Source of the DNA: Acheta domesticus | Taxonomy: Eukaryota > Arthropoda > Insecta > Orthoptera > Gryllidae | Length of the DNA: 64,000 bases | Reading direction: 5' to 3' | NCBI GenBank assembly: GCA_031308135.1 | Contig: JAHLJT010008756.1 | Coordinates: 130,818,997-130,882,996 of the forward strand | Part shown: piece by piece, positions 44,505-55,082 of the stretch | Position numbering within the stretch: position 1 is the stretch's first letter | How the letters are laid out: each line of letters begins with the position of its first letter | Translations under genes and position numbers: made by a program | The notes under the pieces: model-generated | Told to the model about the DNA's origin: nothing | Databases searched by the model: none | Seen by the model: the letters and a program-made list of their open reading frames with translations, nothing else

Positions 44505-44605
44505 AGGGTGGGGCGGGGAGCGGGGCGGGGAGCGGGGCGGGGAGCGGGGCGGGGAGCGGGGGCGGGGAGCGGGGCGGGGAGTGGGGTGGGGAGCGAAGCG
44601 AAAAA
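44505..44605. repeat. 12-bp G-rich minisatellite (GGGGCGGGGAGC)n
   Basis: About eight units of 12 bp with one unit carrying an additional G; the last units drift to GGGTGGGGAGC. Confidence 0.93.
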
Positions 44606-44692
44606 GGGAGGGGCGAGTGCGACGCTGCGACGGAGGGAAGGGAGCATGGATACGCCGAAAAAGACCAGAGCACGATGAAGTACGAGGTGTGT

Positions 44693-44693
<1 letters not shown>

Positions 44694-44739
<46 letters not shown>
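44694..44739. repeat. (TG)n microsatellite
   Basis: About 23 TG dinucleotides without interruption. Confidence 0.96.
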
Positions 44740-44742
<3 letters not shown>

Positions 44743-45224
44743 TGTGCGGGCGGGCGCGAAACCCAAGCACGTGTGGGAAGGGGCGGGCAAGCAACGGGGA
44801 GAATCTAAGTCCAGGGTCCGGGAAGGCGTGTTGGGAAAAGAGGAAATAATACAAATAGTTGATGGAGGGCCGGGCAGAGGAAAGGTTTGGGCATAGGGAA
44901 GGGAATCCGGGACGCGGAGACAGAAGGTGGCGAAGACAGTACACGGAGCGCCAGTGCGAGACGGTCTGCTTGCGAGAATTATGGTGGAAGGGTCGGTGTT
45001 GGGAAGGAAGGGTGGGTGGGGTTGAGGGATGCGGAAGGAGGCCGAGCGCCACTTGGTCCGGAGAGAACAGCAGCGCCAGGCGGCGTGGAGGGGGGGGAGA
45101 AGTCCTCCAGGGGGAGCAGTTGCGATGAGAGAACACGGGCGTGTCTGGGCGAAAGCCGGGGGGAGGGGGCGGACGGTGCAGGCGGACAGAGTGCGGAGGA
45201 CGCAACCGCGTGCGGGAGCGGCGT

Positions 45225-45475
45225 GGAACGGTGTGGTGCGTTGCGGGTTCGGAGCGGGGTGGGGCGGAGCGGGTCGTGGCGGGTTGGCGGGGGCGAGGCG
45301 GGGTGGGGCGGAGCGTGGCGTGGCGGAGCGTGGCGTGGCGGAGCGGAGCGTGGCGTGGCGTGGCGGAGCGTGGCGTGGTGGAGCGGGGCGCCGCGCGGCG
45401 GGTTGGCGGGTGTCAGGCGGGGCGGGGCGGATTGCAGGGGGGGCGAGGCGGGGTGAGGGGGTGGCGTGGATCGTT
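45225..45475. repeat. G-rich minisatellite (GGCGGAGCGTGGCGT-like)
   Basis: Short units GGCGGAGCGTGGCGT (15 bp) at 45306-45385, flanked by GGGCGGGGCGGATTGC-type sequence. Confidence 0.88.
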
Positions 45476-45600
45476 GGACGAAAGGGGCGTGGCGGGGTGT
45501 GGAAGCGGGAGAGTCGGCGACTCTCGCGCGAAATATTTCGGCGCGCGTGCGAGGCGCATTTTTTCTCTGCGCCACGCCGCGCCGCGCCGCATGCGGCAGA
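45476..45600. other. CpG-rich linker
   Basis: Contains CGGCGACTCTCGCGCGAAAT and CACGCCGCGCCGCGCCGCAT. No gene is called. Confidence 0.5.
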
Positions 45601-45619
45601 CGCGGTACACTTGGGTAGG

Positions 45620-46000
45620 GGCGATGGAGGAGGAGGAGGGGACAGGAGATGGAGGAGGAGGAGGGGAAGGTGTTGGAGGAGAGAACAAGTGATGCAGGAG
45701 GACGGGAAGGCGATGAAGAAGGAGGGGAAGGCAATGAAGGCGATGGTGGACGACGGAGAAAGCGATGGAGGAGGAGGGGATCGCGATGGAGGAGGAGGGG
45801 AAGCCATTGGAAGAGGGGGAAGGCGATGGTGGAGGAGGGGAAACGGTAGTGGAGTAGGGGAAGACGATGGAGGAGGAGGGGAAGGCGATGGAGGCGGTGG
45901 AGGAGGGAAGTCGATGAAGGAGGAGGGGAAAGCGTTGAAGGAGGGAAGACGATGGAGGAGTGAGCAATGGAGATGGAGGTGAAGTAGACGGTGGAGATGG
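45620..46000. repeat. Purine minisatellite (GGAGGAGGGGAAGGCGATG)n
   Basis: Units of about 18-21 bp: GGAGGAGGGGAAGGCGATGG and GGAGGAGGGGATCGCGATGG, highly purine-biased. Confidence 0.9.
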
Positions 46001-47400
46001 AAGTAGCAGGGAAGTGAACGGGGATGGATAGAAACGGCAAGTAACGACCGCGGAACGTGGACCCAACGCAGATGCTTCTTGCAATGGGAGCGTTAAGAAA
46101 TGTTGAAGAGACGTGATGGCGATAAAACCAACATTTTGCACGAGCTTTTCTTTCGTATAAATTGTGTGTTTGAAAATAAATAAAACAATAGAAATTACTG
46201 ATGTAGAAGAAAGGAGCAAAATTATGTGCTTGTTTTCTGTGGAAAGGCTTCCCTTTTAAAAGTATTTCTCTTTATATTTTATCGAAATAGTGTAACATAA
46301 AAAATAGCATGAGCGAACATGAAAGACTGAGAATTATATATGATTCTTTCATGAACAACTGGAACAAATTAAATAACTATGAAAAGGTAAGAAGAATTCT
46401 GATGTCGGCACCAGTAAAATTTTGAGAAACCGAATGGCCTACTTCATAAAACTCTGTTGAAATACATAATGTTCTAGAATTGTTACCTTGTGTTATTATA
46501 TGTGTCTTATTTTCGTTTCCTCCAGTGATGAGTAAAACTTTTAAATTCTTTAATATTGGGTTTGAAGCAGAAAATTAACTGACTTTTTCATGAAGATCTG
46601 AAGCGTGTTTTTCTGTGGATTAGCACACTTAACGCATCCAAGAAAATACGCTAATATTTTTGTGCCACACCTTGGACACATTAAAATATTTTATACAAAC
46701 GTAGATTTTTAAACAATGTTATAAGAATGCCTGATAAAGAGCTTTATGAATGTTGAAAACCAGTTAATTTGAAGTGTTCTGTCCTTGCTTTCTCCAACTG
46801 GAACATGCCGTGAACTATCCATAAGTTTTAGACGCATTATTTTCGCCGTTCCATTTTATGTTGACTTGACCATTTATTTTCCCGTTAACAATGGTATAAT
46901 AAACAACAAAATAAAAGGATTTGTCGTTATTATGTAAAATGAAAATAATATAATTATTTATTATTTGCCGAGTAAATTTCTGATTATAATTTGTTCCATA
47001 TTCTGTTCCATATATGTTTCTTCATTAAATATCTTAAGATAAATTGTAATTATCATAAAAAAATTAAAATGGCCGATCCAATGAACGTTTCAAATTTTTG
47101 TCCGCCATACAGGACCGACCATTTTAAATGTTAAAAATCTGACATCAGATTTGTGTTCAGAGGCCCAAAAACCTCTATGTATGCATTTTCACGAAGAATT
47201 GGCGATTAGAAACAATGTATGGGTCAGAAAATCACAAATATTGGGGAAAATGGTACATTTTAGCCATTTTTTAAAACTACGTAAGTCATCCAAAAATTAT
47301 ATATTTGTACAAGGAAAATATGTGAAAAAATAGTAGTAAAATAAAAATAGGGATATAATTGTGGATCACCCTGTGGAATGCAATGGGAAATATCTGAAGC
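46001..47400. other. AT-rich unique sequence
   Basis: A weak inverted repeat lies at about 47063-47130 (TTAAAATGGCCGATCC and GGACCGACCATTTTAA). Nothing else recognised. Confidence 0.5.
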
Positions 47401-47590
47401 CCAGGAGGTGTTTATAATGAAAGGCACGCGCCGCGGGAGCGACGCGCGCCCGGCGAGGTGGACCGAGCGACGGCGGAGACGGAGCGGCGTGAAGCGCTTA
47501 TTAGCTCTCCGCGGGCACATTGCGCCACATCCTCGGCGGTTGTCAAGTGGCGCCGCTCGCGTGCAAAGCGGTTTAGAGCCACTCGGTGGT
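47401..47590. other. CpG-rich unique block
   Basis: Non-repetitive shoulder of the following minisatellite, including CTTATTAGCTCTCCGCGGGC. A candidate conserved or regulatory block only. Confidence 0.35.
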
Positions 47591-48590
47591 GGCGCGCCAG
47601 CGGCGGGCGGGGCGGACGCAGAGAGCGACGCGACGGGGGAGGTTGCGGCGGGGGGGGCGCAGGTCGAGTGGGAACGGGCGGGCGGGAAAGGTCGGCTGGG
47701 ACGGACGGTGGAGCGGGGACGCGGATGGACGGTTGAGCGGCATAGGTCGAGCGAGGGCGGACGGGCCGGAACGGACGGTTGAGCGTTTTAGGTAGTGCGG
47801 AGACGAACGGTCGAGCGGCATAGGGTCGTGCGGGGATGGGCGGGCGGGAAAGGTCGGCTGGGACGGACAGTAGAGCGGGGACGGGCGAGAAAATTCGACC
47901 GAGCGGAGTAGGTAGAGCGGGGACGGACGGTCGAGTGGCATAGGTCGAGCGCGGCCGGCGGGCTGGGATGGACGATCGAGAGGGATAGGTCGAGTGAGGA
48001 CGGTCGGGAACGGATGGATGGTCGGGAAGGGCCGGACGGGCGGGCGGGGACGGACGGACGGGCGGGGACGGACGGGCGGGCGGGGACGGACGGGCGGGGC
48101 GGGGACGGACGGTCGGGCGGGGACGGACGGGCGGGCGGGGACGGACGGTCGGGCGGGGACGGACGGGCGGGCGGGGACGGACGGGCGGGGACGGACGGTC
48201 GGGCGGGGACGGACGGGCGGGCGGGGACGGACGGGGCGGGGACGGACGGTCGGGCGGGGACGGACGGGCGGGCGGGGACGGACGGGCGGGCGGGGACTGA
48301 CGGGCGAGCGGGGACTGACGGGCGGGCGGGGACTGACGGGCGAGCGGGGACGGAGGTAAATCGGAATACGTCGAGCGGGGACGGACGGTCGAGCGGCATA
48401 GGGCGAGCGAGACGGGTGCCCAGGGTCGGACGGGCGTGCGGGGTCGGTTTGGAATGGTCGGCCGAGCGGGATAGGTAAAGCAGGGACGGAGGGTCGAGCG
48501 AGGAAGTTCGGGCGGACTCGGGAAGGAGGGATCGGCCGGGCGGGGTCGGCGGGGCGGGCGCGGGCGGCAGGCTGCGGGTAGCGGGCCGGG
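47591..48590. repeat. 18-bp minisatellite (GGGGACGGACGGGCGGGC)n
   Basis: The clean core is 48040-48350 with about 17 units of 17-18 bp (GGGGACGGACGGGCGGGC or GGTC variants). 47680-48000 and 48360-48560 have longer, looser units such as GGACGGTCGAGCGGCATAGG. The 403-codon minus frame (ARPSPPDRPSPP) is an artefact. Confidence 0.93.
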
Positions 48591-49680
48591 AGCTCTTACG
48601 CCCTGGGCGCGGAGAAGCCGCAAACCTCTCCGGTGAAGTTGCGAGGCCTCTCGGCTTTAAGCATTTCGCGGAAGGCGTCAGCGGAAGAGAGCTCCCGTCG
48701 ACGCTTCCCCATCCGCCTCTCGCCGACTACGAGGGCTCAGCGAAATGTTCCGTGTTGCAAATTTAAAACAAATTATAGAATAAAAACCCCTTAGGTGAAA
48801 GAAAGGCATCAGAGGACATCCGGTTAAAGTTAAAGAGCTCCGGCAGGCAGTATGCGGCGGCAACTTTCTATTATGACGGTAATCAATGCACAAAATTAAG
48901 TGTGAAGAAAGAAATTGATACTTATTTTGTATAAGTTAGTGTATGGATAGTGTATAAATTGGTGTATGACATTATTTATGACTGTGCTTAACTTGCTTTT
49001 GTGGAATATAATAAAGATTCACACCATAAGAGGGATACTTTCAAGGGATTCATTAATTTGAAATATGTAATTATTAATCAACATTTGTGATATCGTGCAT
49101 ACACTGTAGGAATATTTTTATAAAAAATTAGGAATTGTTACCCTAAGTTGCGCTTATACGATTTATGGGATTTGTTTCGTAATGGTTTAATTGTTTCATG
49201 CAGTTTCAGACGTCCCTTTCGTACTTTAATTTTTCTACTAAGAATATCTTTGCATCTCAATGGTGCTCAGCCTTATATAATTTAAGATCTTGGGATAATA
49301 GCAAGCTCTGCCGCGTTTCAAATGAAATTAAGGTATTAGTATATTTTGATGCCCCATAAATGAATCTAGATGTTGGATTTTTATTTTAAAGATTCGCCGC
49401 AAGATGGCAGTGTATTTCAAAAATGAATGTTCTTTATACCAACGTGTAAAATGCAATGTCTAAATCTTTACTTTGCTTTTCTCAAAACTTATGTATTGTA
49501 GCATAGCAAGTTATTGCCCCGATTTCTTCAATTTAAACAGCATTTAGCAGCTGTTAATAGGATTCTTCGTAGTTCCCCAATTTAATCCATCGGAGAGCTC
49601 TTTGAGGATCTCGCAACGGCTCAGCATAATTCCAAACCTCGCCACTGCGGCGCGTCGTTTGATAGACTGCCAGAATCCTG
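48591..49680. other. CpG-rich shoulder, then AT-rich unique sequence
   Basis: 48591-48760 is CpG-rich and unique (CTCTCCGGTGAAGTTGCGAG). After that, AT-rich. No gene recognised. Confidence 0.5.
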
Positions 49681-50000
49681 TCCTCACCTCCACTGCAAAA
49701 GGCGAAAATAGGGGAGGGGGCGCGTCAGGCGCAAAGAAGTCTCGCCAGCCCCCTCCCCCTCCTCCCCCCCTCCTCCCCTCATCTCCTTCCCCCCGGCCGC
49801 AGAGAACGACAGACAGGAGGCTTTGCCTGCTCCCGGCCGGGGGGTGGGTTCTTTGAAGCGGGAGAGTGGGTGGAGAGGGATGGGGTGGGGGAAGGTGATG
49901 GGGTTGAGGAGAGGGAGGGGATGGGCGTGGGGGAGGGGAGGGGCACGCCCTTGCGGGCGGATGCCGCGCATAGCTGCAGGGCCCAAAGCCCATGCCGGGC
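49681..50000. repeat. C-rich then G-rich low complexity
   Basis: CCCCTCCCCCTCCTCCCCCC at about 49749-49768 and GGGATGGGGTGGGGGAAGG at about 49878-49896. Both are irregular; together they could base-pair loosely. Confidence 0.7.
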
Positions 50001-50097
50001 CCAGGCACGGCCGTCGAGCCTCCGCGAAAGAGCTTCAGCTCAACGTCACTGAACGGGAAAATATGAATGAATAAATAATTAAATAAATAAACAAGTT

Positions 50098-50219
50098 ATT
50101 AAGGCAGTAGTGCAGTGGTGGTCTCGGACCAAAGGGTCGCGGGTTCGAGTCCCGCCTCGGGCATGATTGTGTTGTGTGCGTCTCCGTATGTTTGTGTGTG
50201 TCCATTTCATCATTTCATC
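50098..50219 (+). mobile_element. SINE-B copy, head and short body
   Basis: Head GGTGGTCTCGGACCAAAGGG, canonical B-box GGGTTCGAGTCCCGCC (50140-50155), CTCGGGCATG, then GTCCATTTCATCATTTCATC. It is oriented opposite to the mariner remnant and ends exactly where that begins. The A-box side is shortened. Confidence 0.8.
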
Positions 50220-50644
50220 GTTTTTTTCGACACACTTTTGAAGACGGTGCTCAAGCTTTTGTATTCGTAAGTCGGAGAAGTCTCCCGCCAATCCTTTGAG
50301 GAAGTGTGTGAACTCTGCTCAGACTTCATCGTCGCTCTTGAAGCGTTTGCCACCTAAGTGTTCCTTTAGCTTGGGGACGACGTGATAATCGCTGGGGGCT
50401 AAGTCCGGCCTGTACGGGGGATGGGGCATAACGGTCCACCCGAATTTCTTCAAAAGCACTTGTGTTGGACGAGCGACGTGGGGTCGACGTGGCGTTGGTG
50501 CGAAGAACCACTACTCCCTCCGTCAGTCGTCCACTTCGGCGATTCTGGATTTCTCCTTGTGGATTGCGGTAACTTCCTTGCGTGGAGAAACCAGATTACT
50601 GCTCGAACCTCGCACTTGGCGGGAGCGGCTATCGTCACTTCCAT
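50220..50644 (-). pseudogene. Internally deleted mariner-type transposase remnant
   Basis: On the minus strand the start reads IAAPAKCEVRAVIWFLHA, matching the beginning of SETMAR-like mariner transposases. After about 35 residues the sequence jumps to the catalytic C-terminal part: VVLRTNA, then in another frame PHVARPTQVLLKKFGWTV, PHPPYRPDLAPSDYH and PKLKEHLGGKRFKSDDEV, then stop TGA (50319-50321), and AEFTHFLKGLAGDFSD and IQKLEHRLQKC. Mariner transposases cut and paste DNA with a DD34D triad. Here the middle third, with the first aspartate, is deleted; the second aspartate (HDNA in relatives) is replaced (RTNA); the last (SD before YH) is kept. A frameshift separates the blocks. It cannot be active. 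Confidence 0.85.
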
Positions 50645-50789
50645 CTCTGACGGCTGCCAAACGAACACTGAGCGACGTAGCTAATCGCGGATGGGCGAGC
50701 TCGAGAGTGGGGGAACCACTGCGCACGGCACTGTTGTCGGATTTAGCCTAGCACCTTCCCTCGAGGCTGTAGTTCATTGGGAACCTTCC
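50645..50789. other. Flank of the mariner remnant
   Basis: Probably the mariner 5' untranslated part and a terminal repeat (CTCGAGAGTGGGGGAACCAC), but no partner terminal repeat is visible at the other end. Confidence 0.4.
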
Positions 50790-51424
50790 TTTTGGTACAA
50801 CCCTCGTAATTTTTCCCGTTAGTCCCATGATCGGGCCCCTTGACTGGTGGGGTCCAGGGTGATCACCCGGTCTGCCCATGCCTAGCACCGGCACTGGTAT
50901 AGTGCACGTCATATCCCGGGTATTTCATTCCTTGCTGTACTTGAGATCCCGCGCGGATCCACATGTCGGCTGGCGGGATTTTCCTTCCATGAATTTCCTT
51001 CAGCGGTGTACCGTCCGAACCAGGAAATGCTAATCTCCCAATTGGTCTCCTCAACTCTGTGGTTGTCTAGCTCTTGTTAGTGTGTGTTGTGTGTGGTGTG
51101 CGTATGTGTGTGTGTTGTGTGTTGTGTGTGGGGTGTGTGTTTGTGGTATGTGTGTGTGTGTGGTGTGTGTGGTATGTGTGCGTGTGACTGTTTGCGCTTA
51201 TGTGTATATGTATGCGAGGAGAGAAGGTTCATGAAGGAAAGATCGCGCCGATCTGTGACCCGTCCTTCTCCGCCATTTGCGTGTAGTTGTTTGGAACCAC
51301 ACGGATAACTACCGACCAGAACAGGTGACTTCTAATCTTCGAGACAGCAGTTGAACTCGCCCCCAGCTGTCTAGCTAATGGTGAAAATCCTCTGCTATCT
51401 GAACTGGAATCCTAGGACAATATC
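50790..51424 (-). mobile_element. Divergent SINE-A-like copy
   Basis: Landmarks: TTAGTCCCATGAT near the tail side, CATATCCCGGGTATTTCAT (as in the copy at 22641-23103), AGCGGTGTACCGTCCGA, TGTGTGTGTG (expanded to a TG-rich tract 51080-51210), GAAAGATCGCGCCGATC, AACTACCGACCAGAACAGG and GAACTGGAATCCTAGGAC at the head. The family order is kept, with strong divergence. Confidence 0.65.
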
Positions 51425-51468
51425 CTGCAGCATTATTTTGTATTACCTGGTACACAATAATGCTGCAG
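51425..51468. other. Hairpin at the SINE head
   Basis: CTGCAGCATTATTTTGT and ACACAATAATGCTGCAG pair over 17 bp with one mismatch and a 10-nt loop. It lies where the tRNA-like head of SINE-A would be. Confidence 0.8.
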
Positions 51469-52394
51469 AGACAATGGAGACCACGCTGCCCAATTTGTCA
51501 TATTATTAATTACAACGAGATAAGTGATACGCTTCCGACAATTTCTGAAATGTGAAAGTGTCGCACATGCTCAATGAAGTGTTAATTAACAAAGGTTGAA
51601 TGCATATAATTGTTTCCTTATTTAATTGAAAGCAACAATATTTTGAAAACATTTTCCTGTGTTTTAATATCTCGGTATTATTACTGAGTTGGTAGAATTT
51701 ACTTTAGGTTATTTATGAAATATGCAAAACGTTTTCATTTCGTACCAAACTCAAATCAAAAAGGACAAACATCTGGAAATGCTCTTTTAATGCTTTTATT
51801 TACACTATTAAACACACAATTTATTTATAATTATTTAATATAGTATTTATAGAAATAAAGTAGAGTATTAATAGTAGCACATAAATTATCTAATTACGTG
51901 TTTATTCGTACAAAACAAAATTCTAATTAGTTTTTGTCGATTCGATGTACAAACAAGCAAACAAGAGCTTAATGAGATATTTGCCATTGTTTTTGCCTGT
52001 GTTGCTGACACAGCGATGTGAATTATTTATTTTGCATAAACGCTCATCGCTCGTCTATTGATTGCGCGCTCGGGAGGCTTTGCGAAGTGAACGGGGCTTC
52101 GTCGCGACCGAGCAGGCCAGTCGCGTTTAAAAGCAGTCGCCATTAATTTCCAGTCAGCGCGCATCGCATGATTTTGTGCTCGCGCGCGCACGCCAGCTGT
52201 GAACACGGGAAAATGAGCGAAGAACGCGAATGATGCGAAACTGGTGTGTGTTGTTGTGGAGCAAGACGCACCTGGGTAGTTGAGTGAATGAATGAATTTT
52301 ACAAAAATAACTGTTGTATGAAAATATACATGCTCGTAATATACACAATACATACTAAGAATATAATAATACGTTGCGTACTAACCGATTTCCT
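51469..52394. other. AT-rich unique with a CpG-rich patch
   Basis: 52040-52210 is CpG-rich and unique (CCATTAATTTCCAGTCAGCG). No gene recognised. Confidence 0.45.
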
Positions 52395-53090
52395 GTATCT
52401 ATCAATCACGCTGATCCTTTCACCTTTGTCCTCTAATAGCCTCTTCACCTTGTCCTGAATATTGCTACTTGCCCATATTCTTTCTTCCTCAAAAATCATA
52501 CATATCTCTAAAATATGTTCCTACTCATGCTCTTCCATCTCACAGATCCTACATTTTCCCTCGCATTATTCAGCCAATATTTACTCGCTCTCGTTTCATC
52601 TGTGCTGCCTTTGTGCTTTTATTGTTCTAAAAGTGAGTAAGGCTATTTGACATGTCAGGGGTCTTAAGTATTCTCACTTCGAAACATTCTAAACGAAACG
52701 CGGAAATCTCCTTTACGTTGACTTCTCCCTGTCAGTCATAAAGATAATTTGAAAATAAAAATATTTGACTGCAGTACTTCGTGCTCTACCGTGCACACTC
52801 GTGTTTTTTTAGTATTCCAAACGAACATTTTACTTCTTCATATTGTTCGTTTACATGTATTTTTGATCACTTAAGTCTATCCCTTCTCCTCTTAACCTTG
52901 ACACCTCCTCCAACGAATAACCATTATTATTCCAAAAACTTTCCCTTTCCAAATCCGATTTCTCAGTTTCTATGTTTTTATATTTTTCCCAACAAACTTG
53001 CTTTAATAACTCATTAACCCTCCCCCTCCTAAGCCTTTTCTCCAACTTACATGTCAATTTGCCCATCTCTATTCTGGGTAGTTATACAAG
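52395..53090 (-). pseudogene. Decayed R1/I-type LINE, C-terminal part
   Basis: Minus-strand fragments in the right order. First PRIEMGKLTCKLEKRL and GRVNELLKQVCWEKYKN (about 53076-52970), similar to the coiled, charged linker of insect R1/I-type LINE ORF2. Then, near 52590, ETRASKYWLN, and in another frame KCRICEMEEHE, a stop, and EHILEIC, forming a CX2CX8HX4C zinc knuckle (about 52558-52505), followed by QDKVKRLLEDKGERIS. These are typical of the tail of such reverse-transcriptase proteins. Stops and frameshifts are frequent and the region between 52660 and 52850 is barely readable. The reverse transcriptase core is not visible. Family-level naming is from motif resemblance only. Confidence 0.6.
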
Positions 53091-55082
53091 CGTTTTAGCC
53101 GTGGAGGGGTATGGTTTTAAGGCGAATTTGTCCGATCCACCCGTTTAATATGTTATAAACTTATTTTCTTTTCAGTAAATAGGTTAATGAAAATTGGTTG
53201 CGTGATTTTGAAGCACCACTCAGTTATTCCTAGTGCGAAAGAGAAATCTTTCTGCCAAAGAGAAGTGATTTTTATTTGTTAATGATGCATTTGATGACTG
53301 CATCACAACTGAACATATTGAGTTATTTTAAAACGTCAAAACATGTGCGTAAAATGGAGTATTAAGATGGAAAAAATTGAAAGAAAATCCTGTTTATGTG
53401 TATATTTACAAGTAGAGTTCAATTTTGTAAACTAGCCGCGTCCTGTATTGTATCCTTAAAAATCATGTTTCCAAGTAAGTGTTAATTGTTTGAATAGAAA
53501 TGCTATACGAGAGTGTATGCGAATTATCTGATTTGTCATTTCAGTGAACATATTACTTATCATGTACTTTTACGAGTGACTGCCACACCTTAAAAATCCA
53601 TGTATCTATTGGAAAAGGAAGACAAGCAACGTGAAACGTGAGGGAAATCTAAAGTTTCGGACGCTTAAAAAAGTGATTGATTGTGACGGCATACTTTTTA
53701 CATCTGACGATGCCATTCTCACCCAACGGGCAAAGTGTACATTCGTCATTCAGTAAGTTGTCGATTTCGAACACCTAAAATCGATTTGAACTCTCGTAAC
53801 GTCGATAGTTTCAATTAAAAACTTATGATCGACTATAGTTAGACTTCTCAGTACCAACTATCTTTTTAATTATTAAAGTAGGTGGCCCTACGGCAGAAAT
53901 ATTGTGGAAATACAATTAGATGTGTAAAATAGAAATGATCTTTGACAACAAAATGTGTATGTTACATATAGTATTGTTTTACTTCCTAACATTACATTCT
54001 ACATGTTCGAAAATTTTTATCTCATCTTCAGAGCTCCCCACATATTGAGTTTCTAAACATGACTGTTAAACATGCACCCGTACCGGTGTCATTTTGAATA
54101 CAAAATGACTCTGGCAAAGGTGAGCAGTCAACAACTTTATTTAACTATAGCAAATGGGGTCCGCGACCAAAAGTCTGGAAAACGTAGATCTACATGAACG
54201 CTCATACTCACTGGAAAACTGCACTAGAGAGCGAGTTGTGTGTCCACGACCGCAAGCTCAGCCCGAGTGGTGAGAGTTGATAATTCTACGTGGATGAACA
54301 GTGTGCTTTTGTCTACCACGAATTTTGTTCTCTGCGAGTTATTCACGTAAGAATTCATCCACATTTCACGCGTCGAAAGAAGACTCGCATTATTTCTTTT
54401 TTCTGTTCCTAGGATTGTACTATTTTTATTCCGTGTATCGCATCGCCCCCAGCTGAAATGCAAAGTGGCAGAGAATGCATTCTCAGAACTTCTTTACTAT
54501 TCAGAGAGGTTTTTTCAATGTCATGCCTAGCGTTGACATTGACACTGAAGCGGTTCAAAGAACTCGGAGATAAACTTAGAGCATTTTATGCACTGTTTGA
54601 ACACACACTTTCCTAGTATTGTGATGGCATTGCTAGCTCGTTGCTCGTATACTCGCAACTGCAGTCATTCGCACTTGATCCTCCAGATGCGATGTGCTGG
54701 CCCAGGGTTGGTTGAACATGTAGCACATGCCAAAAAATCCCATGGAAATCAGGGCAGCACAAGAAGATATTTCGATGAGAATATAATATTTTATTGTAAT
54801 CCAATACCTGTCCAGTTGGCAAAAAGAAATCGCCAATATTTTATGGTCGTTAATAAAGCATTAGAAATGGAAAATATTTACCGTCTCTTGTGTTTTTTGA
54901 GAAGTTAAAGATTGATCTATTGAACCTGATAAAATGCTGCCCTTTTGGACTATAACTGAGATAAGAATGGATTAATGGGAAATAGACATACTAAGCCACA
55001 ATATTTACATCCACAATTCTCTCTGACCAACCATATTTCATATCATAGGTTTCCATTTCCTAGCCATGTGGTAAAATAACGT
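53091..55082. other. AT-rich unique sequence
   Basis: Open frames at 54224-54463 (minus) and 54588-54908 (+, 106 codons) are unrecognised. No repeat seen. Confidence 0.45.

Noticed and set aside
44209..45807. 532-codon minus frame
   Set aside because: Passes through 11-, 12- and 15-bp repeats and a (TG)n tract (His/Thr run); not a gene.
54588..54908. 106-codon + frame in unique DNA
   Set aside because: No recognisable motif, no start or splice support; length is within chance expectation for the window.
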